The position numbers and the translations under genes are program-made. The notes beneath the pieces were generated by a model that saw only the letters and a list, made by a program, of their open reading frames with translations, searched no databases and had not been told where the DNA came from. This document shows positions 49,661-61,700 of a DNA stretch of 64,000 nucleotides, one piece after another (position 1 is the stretch's first letter; the number at the start of each line of letters is the position of its first letter). The DNA comes from Gammaproteobacteria bacterium (GTDB taxonomy: Bacteria > Gemmatimonadota > Gemmatimonadetes > Longimicrobiales > Gaopeijiaceae), in contig JAPPMM010000028.1 of assembly GCA_028819075.1 (NCBI GenBank), positions 62,001-126,000 on the forward strand, written 5' to 3'.

Positions 49661-50425
49661 ATGCTCAAGACGCTTCTCCTCGAAGAGATGACCTGGCCCG
49701 AAGTGGAGGCGGCTCTGGCCGGCGGGTTCACCTCGGTCGTGGTGGCCGTGGGTGCCATCGAGCAGCACGGCAGGCACCTGCCGCTGCTGGTGGACGCGGC
49801 GCGTGGCGACCGGCTCGCCTTCGAGGTGGCGCGCCGTCTGGGGCGTAGCCTCATTGGCCCCACGATTCGGGTGGGATGCTCCGAGCACCACATGGGCTTC
49901 CCGGGCACGATTTCGGTGAGCACGGATACCCTCAGGGCGATCTGCCTGGACTATGTGGAAAGCCTCGCGCGCCACGGCTTCCGCGCCGTGTACCTTGTGC
50001 CGTCCCACGGAGGCAACTTCGCGCCCCTGGCGGCCATGCTGGACGAACTCGGGGCCGCCGGCGCCCCCGATTGCACGGTGCACGCATATACCGACCTGCT
50101 CGAGTTCGTGGGGCTGTGGCAGGGTGCGGTGCGGGAAGTGGCCCCCGGCCTCACCGATCGCGTGGGCGGTCACGCCGACATCGCAGAGAGTTCGGAGATG
50201 CTCTGCATCCGCCCCGACCTTGTGCGGGCGGAGCTGGCCGAGGCGGGATATGTGGGGGGGTTCGACGCGGCGCTGGCCGAGCGGATATTTGGAGAGGGGC
50301 TGCGAGCGGTCACCTCGAACGGCGTGCTGGGGGACCCGCGCGGGATGAGCCGCGAGATCGGGGAGCGGTGCATTGCCCGCGCGGCCGAAGGCATCGCGGC
50401 GGCGTTACAGGCAGTCCGTGGATGA
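49661..50425 (+). CDS. Creatininase-family amidohydrolase
   Basis: 254 aa. Metal-binding and catalytic motifs of the creatininase/MftE fold are complete: GAIEQHGRHLPL, the SEHHMGFPGTISV segment, PSHGGNFAP and GGHADIAESSEM. Family members cleave cyclic or linear amides with two metal ions. Divergent from proline dehydrogenase. The likely role is an amide hydrolase of nitrogen metabolism; substrate unknown. Confidence 0.88.
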   Translation: MLKTLLLEEMTWPEVEAALAGGFTSVVVAVGAIEQHGRHLPLLVDAARGDRLAFEVARRLGRSLIGPTIRVGCSEHHMGFPGTISVSTDTLRAICLDYVESLARHGFRAVYLVPSHGGNFAPLAAMLDELGAAGAPDCTVHAYTDLLEFVGLWQGAVREVAPGLTDRVGGHADIAESSEMLCIRPDLVRAELAEAGYVGGFDAALAERIFGEGLRAVTSNGVLGDPRGMSREIGERCIARAAEGIAAALQAVRG

Positions 50426-50474
50426 ATCCGCTCGAGGACCGCGAGGCGCGGCCTGGTCCGGGGGCGGCCGCGGG

Positions 50475-51443
50475 ATGAAGCCGGTCGGGCCCATCGACCT
50501 GGCCGACATCCGGGCGGCGCGCGAGCGCATCGCCGGAGCCGCCATCCGCACGCCGCTGGTGCGCCTGGGGGCGGCGGGGGCGTCCGCCGAGGTGTGGCTC
50601 AAGCTCGAGTGTCTGCAGCCCATCGGGTCGTTCAAGATCCGGGGAGCCGCCAACGCCATGGCGCTCGCCGACCGCGCCCGGCTGGCGCGCGGGGTCTACA
50701 CCGGGAGCGCCGGCAACATGGCCCAGGGGGTCGCGTACGAGGCCCGGCGGCGCGGGATCCCCTGCCGGGTGATCGTTCCGGACACCGCGCCCGCGGCCAA
50801 GCTGGATGCCATCGCTCGGCTGGGAGCGACCTCCGTCCCGGTACCGTTCGCCGAGTGGTGGGCCGTGCTGCGCGACTACGGCCATCCCGGCGAAAAGGGG
50901 TTTTTCGTCCACCCGGTCAGCGACCCGGCCGTGATCGCCGGCAACGGCACCATCGGGCTCGAGGTCGTGGAAGACCTGCCGGACGTGCGCGCGGTGGTGG
51001 TTCCCTTCGGCGGGGGCGGGCTCTCGTGCGGGATCGCCACGGCTGTGCGCGCGCTGCGGCCGGAGACGCGGGTGTTCGCGGCCGAGGTGGAGACGGCGGC
51101 CCCGCTGGCGGCGTCGCTCCGGGCAGGCCGGCCGGTGGACGTCCCGTACAAGCGGTCGTTCGTGGACGGGATCGGGGGCGCCGGCCTGCTGCCCGGAATG
51201 TGGCCGCTGGCCCGCGCGCTCCTGGCCGGGTCGCGGGTCGTGTCGCTCGCAGACGTCCGCGAGGCGATCCGGCTGCTGGCCGAGCGCGCGCACGTGGTCG
51301 CGGAGGGGGCGGGCGGGGCGGCGGTGGCGGCGGGGCTGGGCGACCTTCCCGGCGTCGGCGACGGCCCGGTCGTCGCGGTGGTGTCGGGCGGCAACATCGA
51401 CGCGCGCGTGCTCGCGGCCATCCTCGAGGGCCGGGCGCCCTGA
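50475..51443 (+). CDS. Threonine/serine dehydratase-like PLP enzyme (fold type II)
   Basis: 322 aa from the ATG at 50475, about 50 bases after the creatininase stop. PLP lysine in PIGSFKIRGAANA, phosphate and substrate loops SAGNMAQG and GGGGLSCGI, and C-terminal VVSGGNID. Length is that of the catalytic domain only, without an ACT regulatory domain, as in biodegradative threonine dehydratases or serine racemases. Possibly co-transcribed with the upstream gene. Confidence 0.88.
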   Translation: MKPVGPIDLADIRAARERIAGAAIRTPLVRLGAAGASAEVWLKLECLQPIGSFKIRGAANAMALADRARLARGVYTGSAGNMAQGVAYEARRRGIPCRVIVPDTAPAAKLDAIARLGATSVPVPFAEWWAVLRDYGHPGEKGFFVHPVSDPAVIAGNGTIGLEVVEDLPDVRAVVVPFGGGGLSCGIATAVRALRPETRVFAAEVETAAPLAASLRAGRPVDVPYKRSFVDGIGGAGLLPGMWPLARALLAGSRVVSLADVREAIRLLAERAHVVAEGAGGAAVAAGLGDLPGVGDGPVVAVVSGGNIDARVLAAILEGRAP

Positions 51444-51507
51444 CGCTCCTGCCGCAGGAATCGCCGGCTCTGGAACCCCTCGCCTCCGCGCGACGTACCT
51501 ATCCGGC

Positions 51508-52179
51508 ATGAACCCCCAGACCAAACGACGCCTCGTCTTCCTCGCCGGCTTCGCCCTCTATTTCGGGGCGATCTGGTTCGCGTGGGATACACCCGTCGTC
51601 TATCCACTGAAGGTCTTCGTGGTGCTCCTCCACGAGATCAGCCACGGCATCGCGGCGCTCGCCACCGGGGGCACCATCGAGGGCATCGAACTCGACCCGG
51701 CCCAGGGCGGCGTGTGCTACTGTCCCGGCGGGAACGCGTTCCTGACACTGTCCGCAGGATATCTGGGGAGCCTGGGCTGGGGCGCGCTGCTGCTCATGGG
51801 CGCGCGCGCCGGCGCCCGGCCGTCACGGTGGATCGTCGGCGCGGTGGGCGTGATGGTGATCGTGCTCACCCTCCTGTACGTGCGCAACGGCTTCGGCTTC
51901 GGCTTCGGCCTGCTCTTCGGGCTGGCCCTTTTCGCCTCGGCGGCAAAGCTCCCGGCGCGGGCGAACCGGGTACTGCTCACCGCGCTCGGGCTCACCAGCT
52001 GTCTGTACGCCATCCTCGACATCAAGAGCGACATCATCGACCGGCCGGAACTCCAGTCCGACGCGCGCATGCTCGCCGAGATGACCGGCATCCCCACCAT
52101 GGCCTGGGGATTCCTGTGGATCGGGATCGCGATCGCGGTCGCCCTCATGCTCTTCCGCAAGGCGTTCCGGGAGGCGTAG
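51508..52179 (+). CDS. M50-type membrane metallopeptidase-like protein
   Basis: 223 aa, five to six TM helices. A zinc motif HEISH (HExxH) lies within a membrane segment (VFVVLLHEISHGIAALATGG), as in M50B site-2-protease relatives. A Gly-Phe repeat (NGFGFGFGLLFG) lies in the fourth helix, and a conserved-looking DIKSDI follows further on. It may cleave membrane proteins or be a structural relative. Small size suggests a single-domain member. Confidence 0.78.
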   Translation: MNPQTKRRLVFLAGFALYFGAIWFAWDTPVVYPLKVFVVLLHEISHGIAALATGGTIEGIELDPAQGGVCYCPGGNAFLTLSAGYLGSLGWGALLLMGARAGARPSRWIVGAVGVMVIVLTLLYVRNGFGFGFGLLFGLALFASAAKLPARANRVLLTALGLTSCLYAILDIKSDIIDRPELQSDARMLAEMTGIPTMAWGFLWIGIAIAVALMLFRKAFREA

Positions 52180-52473
52180 CCGTCCTGCCGCGTGTCTGAG
52201 GCGGGCACGGCGGGAATCCAACTCACTCTCCCGGGACGAAAGGCTGCGCTCGCAGCACCGGGCGTCCGATCCCGCCTGCGCCGGAAACAAATGATCCCCC
52301 GCGTCCCGCCCCTCGCTTGCCGCAGGCGTCACGGCCATGTAATTTTCGGCAACTGCTCCATTAGGGGGTGGCGGGCCGCTGGGGAATCGCTCAGATGGCG
52401 TTCTCCGACGGACCGCGGGCCTGGGCCCGCCGGTGTTCGGCCCGATGTCGACTCATGAAAAGGAGGTGATCAA

Positions 52474-52527
52474 TTGTCTAGTCCAAGTACCCTGTTCAGC
52501 CTGGCATGGGCAAGCGATCGCCGTTAG
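52474..52527 (+). CDS. Possible 17-residue leader peptide ORF
   Basis: AAAAGGAGGTGATC (52458-52471) is the exact complement of the 16S rRNA 3' end and is followed after two bases by TTG. The frame encodes MSSPSTLFSLAWASDRR and stops at 52527. There is no long family to match, and no maturation enzymes are nearby, so I favour a translated leader in front of the hairpin and PKS over a RiPP precursor. No homologue is known to me. Confidence 0.4.
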   Translation: MSSPSTLFSLAWASDRR

Positions 52528-52590
52528 CCGAGTGATCGTATCTGTTCGGGCCAGCGGCCATCGTGCCGGGCTGAGCAGAAAACACTGGAA

Positions 52591-52624
52591 GAAGGCGCCG
52601 TCGGATCGGTCCGGCGGCGCCTTC
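52591..52624 (+). terminator. Strong hairpin between the leader ORF and the PKS
   Basis: GAAGGCGCCG (52591-52600) pairs with CGGCGCCTTC (52615-52624). Inside it a T-G pair and CGGA/TCCG close a TCGG tetraloop, giving about 15 pairs. No U-run follows (GTCGTGCC), so intrinsic termination is uncertain; attenuator or mRNA-stability roles are possible. Confidence 0.6.
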
Positions 52625-52763
52625 GTCGTGCCGGCGCGGTGCTGCCACTCCAACGGAGTGCGGCTATCCTTGTAACGGGACCGTGCGCAAACGCAGGTCG
52701 CTCTCACCCTTCACGCGAACGAAGTATCGACATCCGCTTCGAGGGAAGCGCAGGAAACGAGAT

Positions 52764-55700
52764 ATGTCAGCTTCCATGCCTGATTCAGCCTCCAGGTCTG
52801 CGTCCGGATCCGGAGAGCCGATCGCCATCATCGGCATGGCGTGCCGGTTCCCGGGCGCAAACGACATCGAAGCCTTCTGGCGCCTGCTGGAGACCGGAGG
52901 AAACGCTGTGGTCGAGGGGGTTCCCGGTTCCGGGGAGGGGCGCTGGGGCCAGATATTCGGCGACAATGCGGTCCAGAGCGAGGGCTGCCGTTTCGGCGCA
53001 TTCGTCGACGACATCGACCGGTTCGACGACGCCTTTTTCCGGATATCCCCTGTAGAGGCCGAACTCCTCGATCCACAGCAGCGCATGATGCTGGAGGTGA
53101 GCTGGCAGGCGCTTGAAGACGCGGGCATCGACCCGGATCGCCTGAGGGAGAGCCGCACCGGCGTCTACTCGGGGATCAGCAACGACGAGTACCGCATGCT
53201 GGTGGTGGATTCGGCCAAGCCCGCCGAGGCGGCGGCGTGCCTGTACGCGCTGAGCGGCACGAACCTGAACGGGACCGCCGGGCGCGTCTCGTTCGTGCTC
53301 GGGCTGACCGGCCCGGCCAAGGCGGTGGACGCCGCCTGCGCCTCGGCCATGGTGGCGATCAACGACGCGGTCGCAGATCTGCAGCAGGGCAAGGCGAACC
53401 TCGCCCTTGCGGGTGGCGTTCAGGCAATCCTCAACGGGCGCATCTACGAGCTGCGCGCGGACGCGATGATGCTGTCCCCCGATGGGCAGTGCAAGACCTT
53501 CGATGCCTCCGCGAACGGCTACGTTCGGGCCGAGGGCTGCGGCGTCGTAGTCCTCAAGCGCCTGAGCGACGCCGTGGCGGACGGGGACCGGATCTGGGCG
53601 GTGATCCGGGGCTCGGTGGTGAACCACGGGGGGACCGGTGTCGGCCTGACCGTGCCGAACACGCCCGCTCTGGAACAGGTCATGGAGGACGCTTTGTTCC
53701 AGGCGGGGGTCGATCCGCTGGAGGTGGACTACGTCGAGGCGCACGGAACCGGAACCGCGGTCGGCGACCCGATCGAGCTGAACGCCGTATCCAGCGTCTA
53801 CGGCAGGGGACGCGACGCCCGCGACCCGCTTCTGATCGGCTCCGTGAAGACGAACGTGGGCCATCTGGAGTCGGCTGCAGGGGTCGTCGGGCTCATCAAG
53901 GCGGCGCTGGTGGTCAGGCGAGGCATCATCCCGAAGCACCTGCATTTCCACGATCCCAGCCCGGCGGTGGACTGGGATCGCATGCCGCTGCGCGTCACTT
54001 CGGAGACCATGGACTGGCCGGACCGTCCGGGCCGCGCTCGGGTGGCCGGGGTCAATTGCTTCGGCATCTCCGGAACGAACGCTCACCTCGTAGTGCAGGA
54101 GTATCGCGGCCCGAACGGGGCTGCGGATGAAGAGGGTCCCCTGGCGGCGGGATCGCGGCAATCGGTCCAGGTGGCGCTTCCCGCGACTCTGGGGCATCTG
54201 CAGTTGCCCGACCGGGACCTGCAGGCGCGCCAGGCGCGTTTGCTGCCTCTGTCCGGCAAGTCGGAGACCGCGCTGCGGGAATCGGCCGGGCGGTATCTTT
54301 CGTGGCTCGAGGAACGGGCTGACCAGCTGGCCATGGAAGGAGCCGACGCGGAACCGCTCCTGTCGGACATGGCCTGGACCGCGGGCGTGGGACGCAGCCA
54401 TTTCGACCATCGCGCCGGGGTGGTGTTCCGGGACGCCGCGTCACTCCGCCGGCAGCTGGAGGCAGTGACGGAAGGCGGGGACATTCCAGGGCCGGGCGCC
54501 GCCGGAAAGGTGGCGTTCGCCTACACCGGACAGGGAAGCCAGTGGGTCGGGATGGGCCGGGGACTGTACGAGACGGAGCCCGTGGCGCGGGCCGTCCTCG
54601 ACCGCTGCGAATCGGTGGTCCGCGACGAAAGGGGCGCGTCTCTGCTGGATGTCATGTTCGGCCGTGGCGGGGCGCGGGGAGAACTGGGCGACACCGCCTG
54701 GGAGCAACCGGCCCTCTACGCGCTGGGATGCGCGCTGACTGCCCTTTGGTCGAGCGTGGGAGTGCGCCCCGCCGTGGTGGTGGGTCACAGCGTCGGCGAA
54801 CTGGCGGCGGCGCAGGCGGCGGGCGTGTTCAGCCTGGAGGACGGCATGCGCTTCGCCTGTGCGCGCGGCGCGCTGATGTCGGGGATGGCGGACGGGGCCA
54901 TGGCCGCGGTGTTCGCGCCCTCTGCGCGCGTGGCGGCGGCCGTGCAGGCGCACAACGCCGCGTCCGCCGGCATCGGACTCAGCATCTCGGGAGACAACGG
55001 CACCCACCAGGTGGTCAGCGGTCCCGTTGAGGAGATCGAAACCATCTCCGCGAACTTCGACTCCGAGGGGATTCGGGTACGGCGCCTGAACACCAGGAAG
55101 GCCTTCCACAGCGCCCTGGTGGAGCCCATCCTCCCCGCGCTGGAAGAGTCCCTGGAGGGCGTGGCGGTAGCCTCCCCTTCCCTGACCGTGGTCAGCAACC
55201 TGACCGGCCGGCCGGTCGAGCCCGGCCAGGCCCTCGACGGCTCCTACTGGAGGCGCCACGCCCGGGAGGCGGTGGCGTTCGCCAGCGGCGTGGAAGCGCT
55301 CGCGGAGCTGGGCGTGGATCTGGTGGTGGAGATCGGGCCACGCTCGGTGCTGGCCCCGATGGCGCTGTCGGCCTGGCCGGAGTCGGCCGGGACTCTGACG
55401 CCCGCGGTGATTTCGACGCTGAGCCCACCCTCCGACGACCCGGCGGCGCCCCAAGGCGGCGACTTCACGGAGGCGGTCGCGGGTGCCTATCAGGCTGGGC
55501 TCCCGATCCGGTTCGAGGGGCTGTTCGCGGGGGAGGTCCGGCGGCGGATCTCGGTCCCCGGCTATCCGTTCCAGCGAAGGCGCCACTGGCTCGAGGCCCC
55601 CAGGCGGCGGGTGCTCGGAGCCGGCCATCCCCTGCTGGGATCCCGGCACGAGACGGCGCGCGGCGAGGTCACGTTCGAGACGGAGTTGTTCCCCTCGGAT

Positions 55701-58700
55701 CCGGAGTGGCTGGACGATCACCGGGTGTTCGGACGGGTCGTGGCGCCGGGCGCGCTGTACGGGGCGATGGCCGTGGCGGCCTCGCGCGTCGAGGGGCGCG
55801 CGACCGCGGCCGTGGAGGACGTGCAACTGCACAACGCGCTGGTGTTCACGGAGGAGGACTCCGGGGACGGGAGGAGCGAGCCCGCGCGCCGGATGCAACT
55901 GGTGCTGGACGCCGGCGATCCGCTGGCATCGCGCCGATTCCAGCTCTTCAGCAGGGGCGGTGACGACGAATGGACGATGCACGTGGAGGGGCGCGTGTCA
56001 CCCGACGGGTCTCCGCCGGAGGCCCCCGGGCGGATCGACCTGAACAGCCTGAAAGCCCGCCTCTCGCCCATGGACGTCGCGGACTACTACCGCGCCCGGG
56101 CAGGGACCGGGGTCGAGCTCGGCCCCTCCTTCCGCACGCTGCGCAGAGCGTGGTCCGCTCCGGGGGAAGCGCTGGGCGAGGTGTCGTTTCCGGAAGATCT
56201 GGGCTCGAACGCGCTGGACGTTCATCCGCTGGTCCTGGACGGCTGCTTTCAGGTCGTGGGAGCCGCCCGCGACCTGACCGGACCGCACGGCTCGGTCACC
56301 TACCTGCCCTTCGGCTGGGAACGTTGCTGGCTGACGACGGGACGCCTGCCCGACCAGGTGCTGTGCCATGTACGCTTGAACGAGGGGTCCGTCGCGGCGG
56401 AAGCGAATGCGGACGAAACGCCCGAGGTCCTGACCGGTGAGCTGCGCATCTACGACCCGCAGGGGAGGCTGCTTGGCGGGTTGAGCGGCTACACGGTGAA
56501 GCGGGCGACGCGCGCGGCGCTGCTGTCGACGGTCGAGGGCGTCAACGACCTGCTCTACGAGGTCGTGTGGCGGGAACGCGCCCTTCCGCCGGGCATGCCC
56601 CCGGCGGACTTCTTCCCCAGCCCCGCAGCCGTGAAATCGGCCTCCCGCCTGTTCCCGGAACATCTCATCGAGGCGGGAGTCGATCCGGATGACCGGGATG
56701 CCCTGCTGACCGATCTCGAGCACTGGTCTTGGTCGTACGCGCTCGCGACCCTGGACGCGCTGGGATGGCGGCGAAGCCGGGGCGCGGCCGTGGATCCGGA
56801 GGCTCTGCGGGAGCAACTCCGCGTCATGCCGGAGCACAGCCGCGTATTTCGGCGGATGCTCGAGATGCTCGCCAAGTCGGGTGTGCTGGTCGAGGAGGGA
56901 TCCGGCTTCGTCGTGGTGCTGGGATCGGAAGATCCGTGGCCGGAAGTCCTTCCGCCCAAACCGGACGCGCACGCCGCCGTGATGGCCCGGCGACATCCCC
57001 ACGGCCTGACTGAGGTGGGGCTCTTCAGGCGGTCGGGCGGAGCCCTCCCCGAGGTGCTGCGCGGCCGCGAGGATCCGCTCACCCTGCTGTTCAGCAGCGG
57101 AGAGCCGACCGCCGCCGACCTGTATCTCAAGGCACCCGTCGCGCGCGCGGCGAACCGGCTGCTCGAAGAAGCGGTCCGGCAACTCGTCGACGCCCTCCCC
57201 GAAGGACGCCGCCTGCGGGTGGTCGAGGTCGGGGCGGGCACGGGTTCGGCCACGGCCTCCGTGCTGCCGCTGCTGCCCGAGGGACGATTCGACTACATGT
57301 ACACCGACATCTCGGCAGGCTTTTTCTCGGAAGCGGAGGCCCGTTTCGGAGATGGGGGCGGATGCATCGAGTACCGTCCGCTGGACATCGAAAAGGATCC
57401 CGTCGAGCAGGGGTTTGCGGCCCACGGCTACGACCTCCTGCTCGCGTCCAACGTCCTGCATGCGACGCGATACCTGGAGGAGACGCTGGGGCATTGCCGC
57501 CGGCTGCTCGCGCCCTCGGGACAGCTGGTCGCGCTCGAAAACCTGAGCGGCCTGGGGTGGATGGACCTCACGTTCGGGCAGCTCGACGGCTGGTGGCGGT
57601 TCGCCGACGACTACCGGCCGCATCATGCCCTGGCGAGCCCGGCGGTATGGCGACGCGCGCTCGGCGACGCCGGTTTCGAGGGGGTCGAGGTGCTCGGGGT
57701 GGACGAAGCCGACACGGACCGGACCCCGGACAAGGGCGTGATCGTGGCGCAGGGGCCCGCCGAGGTGCGGGAGCCGCCCGGCGCGTGGATCCTGGCGGCG
57801 GACGAGGGGGGCGCGGCGGCGCAGCTGGCAACCGACCTGGCGGCTCGCAACCAGACGGTGGTGCTGGCCATCGGCGGCGAACCGGACGTTGAGTTGCCCG
57901 AGCCGAACGGCCCCGGCGTCTTTGCCGCGACGGTCGAGATGCAGCGGCGCGAGTCCTGGCGATCGCTGATCGACAGCCTTCCGGGTGACGTACCCTTCAG
58001 CGGTGTCGCGCACCTGATGGCACTCGAGGGTGCCGGTCAGGACGCGACGACCGGCGACGTGGCCGACGACATTGAACGGATGGGCGCTACCGCCCTGGCC
58101 CTGGCGCAGGGCGTGGCGGACTCCGGCCTGACCCCGGAAAAGGGCATCTGGTTCGTGACCCGCGGAGCGCAGGTGCTGGAGCGTGAGCGCGGGGGGGAGC
58201 TGGCCGGCGCGGTTCTGTGGGGCTTCGGCAAGGGCGTGGCCCGGGAAGCGGCGCACCTGCAGCCCCGGATGATCGATCTGGATCCGGGAGAGATGGCGCC
58301 CGAACCCGACCTCGTGAACGAACTCCTGTATCCCGACTCCGAGAACCACGTCATCCACCGCTTCGGGCGCCGGCGGGTCGCTCGCCTGATCCGCGCGGAG
58401 TCGGAGGCCGAACGGCTGGCGCTGCCGGAGGAACCCGACTGGGTGCTGGCTCCGGATCAGGGCGGGGTGTTCGACCGGCCGTACGTGCAGCCGCTGCCGG
58501 CCCGTCCCCTGGAGCCCAGGGAAGTCCGCGTCGCCGTGGGCGCGGCCGGGCTCAACTTCTGGGACGTGTTCCGTTCCCTGGGGTTCATCGAGGAGGGGCT
58601 GCTGGGCAGGGAGATGTGCGGCCGCATCGTCGAGATCGGGGCCGAGGTGTCCCGGGTGTCGGTGGGCGACCACGTGGTCGGGATGGGATTTGGCGCGTTC

Positions 58701-61700
58701 GGGCCAATGATGATCACCCACGAGGAACTGGTGGCTTCGGCGCCGACGGATATCTCTCAGACCGGACTCGCGACCATCCCCAGCGCCTTCGTCTCGGCTG
58801 CCCTGTCCTTCGAGTACTCCGGACTGGAGCCCGGCGAGCGGGTTCTGATTCACGCGGGCGCGGGCGGCGTGGGTCTGGCCGCCATCCAGTGGGTGCAGGC
58901 TGCGGGCGCGGAGGTCTACGCCACCGCGAGCGCCCCCAAGCAGGCGTACCTGCGGTCGCTCGGCGTCAGACATGTGTTCGACAGCCGCACCACGGCGTTC
59001 GGCGAAGAGATCCTCGATGCGACGGACGGCGCCGGGGTGGACATCGTGCTGAACAGCCTTACCGGTGAGGGCTTCATCGACGCCAGCCTGGCCTGTCTGA
59101 GGCACGGAGGCCGCTTCGTGGAGATGGCCCGGCGCGACATTCTGACCGAGCACGAGATGGCGGCGGCCCGTCCGGACGTCTCCTACGACATCCTGGAGCT
59201 GGACGTCCTGAAGAAGACCGATCCGGAGTGGGTCGGGAGGGTGTTGCGCGATGTGATGGCGCGCATTGCCGCCGGAGATCTCGAACCGATCGTCCACAGC
59301 CGATGGCCGCTGGCCGAGGCGGGCGCGGCGCTGAGCTTCATGCGCTCCGCCCGGCATCTCGGGAAGATCGTCGTGACCGCGCCCCCGCTCTCCGGTGGCC
59401 GGCTGCGCCAGGATGGCACCTATCTGGTGACGGGCGGCCTCGGCGGGATCGGGTGCGCCGTGGCCGAATGGCTCGCGGACCGGGGCGCAGGGGCGATCGT
59501 GCTCAACGGGCGCCGCGCGCCGGACGCAGCCGCCGAGGAGACCATCCGCGCGCTCAGGGAACGCGGGGTGACGGTCGAGGTCGCGTTGGCGGATGTGGCC
59601 GACGCGGCCGCGCTGGACCGCATGTTGGCCGACATGGACCGGCGGCTGCCCCCGCTCGCGGGCGTGATCCACAGCGTGGGCGTGCTCTCCGACGGCGCCC
59701 TCACCAACCAGACCTGGGAGAGGTTCGAACAGGTGCTCGGGCCCAAGATCCTGGGTGCGTGGCATCTGCACCGCGCGACGGTGAATCGCGACCTGGACAT
59801 GTTCGTCCTCTTCTCGAGCCGGGTCGGGGTCATGGGCAATCCCGGCCAGGCGAACCATGCCGCCGCCAACGCCTTCCTGGACCAGTTGGCCGGACACCGG
59901 CGCGCGCTGGGGCTCGCGGGACAGGCGATCGCCTGGGGGGCGTGGTCGGAGATCGGCGAGGCGGCGGAGCAGCGCGAACGGATCGACCAGCGCCGGTCGG
60001 CGCTCGGCGGGCGCTGGTTCACGCCTCAGCAGGGACTCCGGGCATTCGATCGCCTGGTGCGTCAGGATGTGACGACGTCCGTGGTGATGGCGATGGACTG
60101 GTCGGTGTTTGAAGAGGCCGTGGAAGAGCGTCCTCCCCTGCTGGAGGAGCTCCTGTCCGCGGCGTCGGATGCCGAGGCGGACTCCGCGGCCGCCCCGAAG
60201 GACGTCCTTACCCAGGTGAGAGAGGCTCCGGCCGCCGAACGGGAGAACGTGCTGGTGTCCTTCCTCCAGGGCGAGGTGCAGGCCGTGCTGCGGCTGCCGT
60301 CGGCCCCCGCGGCGACGGTCGGGTTCTTCGATCTGGGGATGGATTCGCTGATGGCCGTCGAGTTGCGCAATCGGCTCAACCGAGCCCTGGCGGGAAGCTA
60401 CACGGCGCCGAACACGCTGGTCTTCGATTACCCGGACATCGGCTCGCTCGCCGAGCACCTGGCGGGGGAACTGGTCGAAGACGGAGGAGTTCCCGTCTCC
60501 GAAGCCGCACCGGAGCCGGCACGCGAACCCCGCGTGCAGGACGAGGATGACGCCATCGCGATCGTGGGGATGGCCTGTCGATTTCCGGGAGCGCCCGATC
60601 TGGCATCGTTCTGGCGCCTGCTCGAGGCCGGCGCCGACCTGGTAACGGACGGACGCCGCGACCCCGGCCCCTGGAACGGGGTCGCCGGGGATCCGCACGG
60701 CGCGGACAGCGCCGCCCGCCGGGGCGCCTTCCTCGAGGACATCGACAAGTTCGACGCCAGGTTCTTCCGCATCACGCCGATCGAGGCGCGGATGATGGAT
60801 CCGCGGCAGCGCCTGCTGCTGGAGACGACCTGGCACGCGCTCGAGGACGCGGGGATGGATCCCGGGCGACTCACGGGAAGCAACACCGGTGTGTATGCCG
60901 GGGTCGGCAACGGCGACTATCGGGATGTGGCCGCCATCAGCGGGGAGGCCCACGGATACCTCGGCACCACCATGAGCGTGACGGCCGGGCGCATCTCCTT
61001 TGCGCTGGGTCTGACCGGCCCGGCGGTGCCTCTGGACATGGCCTGCGCGTCCTCCCTTGCGGCCGTGCACCAGGCCGCTTCCGCCCTGCGGCAAGGGGAG
61101 GTGGAGATGGCCCTGGTCGGCGGGGTCAACGCAATCCTTTCCCCGGAAATCACGACCTTCATGAAGGAAGTCGGGATGCTGTCCACAAAGGGGCGCTGCA
61201 GCACCTTCGACGCCGAGGCCGACGGTTTCGTGCGCGGCGAGGGCTGCGGGGTCGTCGTGCTGAAGCGCCTGAGCGAGGCGCGGGCGGACGGCGACCGGAT
61301 CTGGGGTGTGATCCGCGGATCCGCCGTCAACCAGAACGGCTTCAGCGCGGGTCTGACGGTCCCGAACGGGCCGGCTCAGGAACGGGTCATCGAGGAAGCC
61401 CTTGCGCGCGCCGGCATCGAGCCCGGAGAAGTGGACTATCTGGAGGCGCACGGAGCCGGATCCGACCTGGGCGACCCGATCGAGGTGCAGGCTGCCGCCG
61501 CCGTCTACGGCCGGCAGCGGAGCCCGGAGCGGCCGCTGCTGATCGGTTCGGTGAAAACCAACATCGGCCACCTGGAATGCGCGGCGGGCGTTGCCAGCCT
61601 GATCAAGGCCGTCCTGGCCATGAACCGGGGCAGCATCCCGAAACAGCTTCATTTCGACAATCCGACCCCGCACCTGGAATGGGACCAGCTTCCGGTACGG

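Larger units (their letters stand above)
52180..52763 (+). other. Leader region of the PKS gene
   Basis: A 584-base region with no long supportable gene. It holds a 17-codon ORF at 52474 with a near-complete Shine-Dalgarno, and a strong hairpin at 52591-52624, both described separately. A GTG at 52683 is in frame with the PKS but is not preceded by a good RBS. Nothing else recognisable. Confidence 0.6.

Noticed and set aside
52433..52675. 80-codon ORF upstream of the PKS
   Set aside because: Overlaps the Shine-Dalgarno, leader ORF and hairpin; no protein-like motifs.
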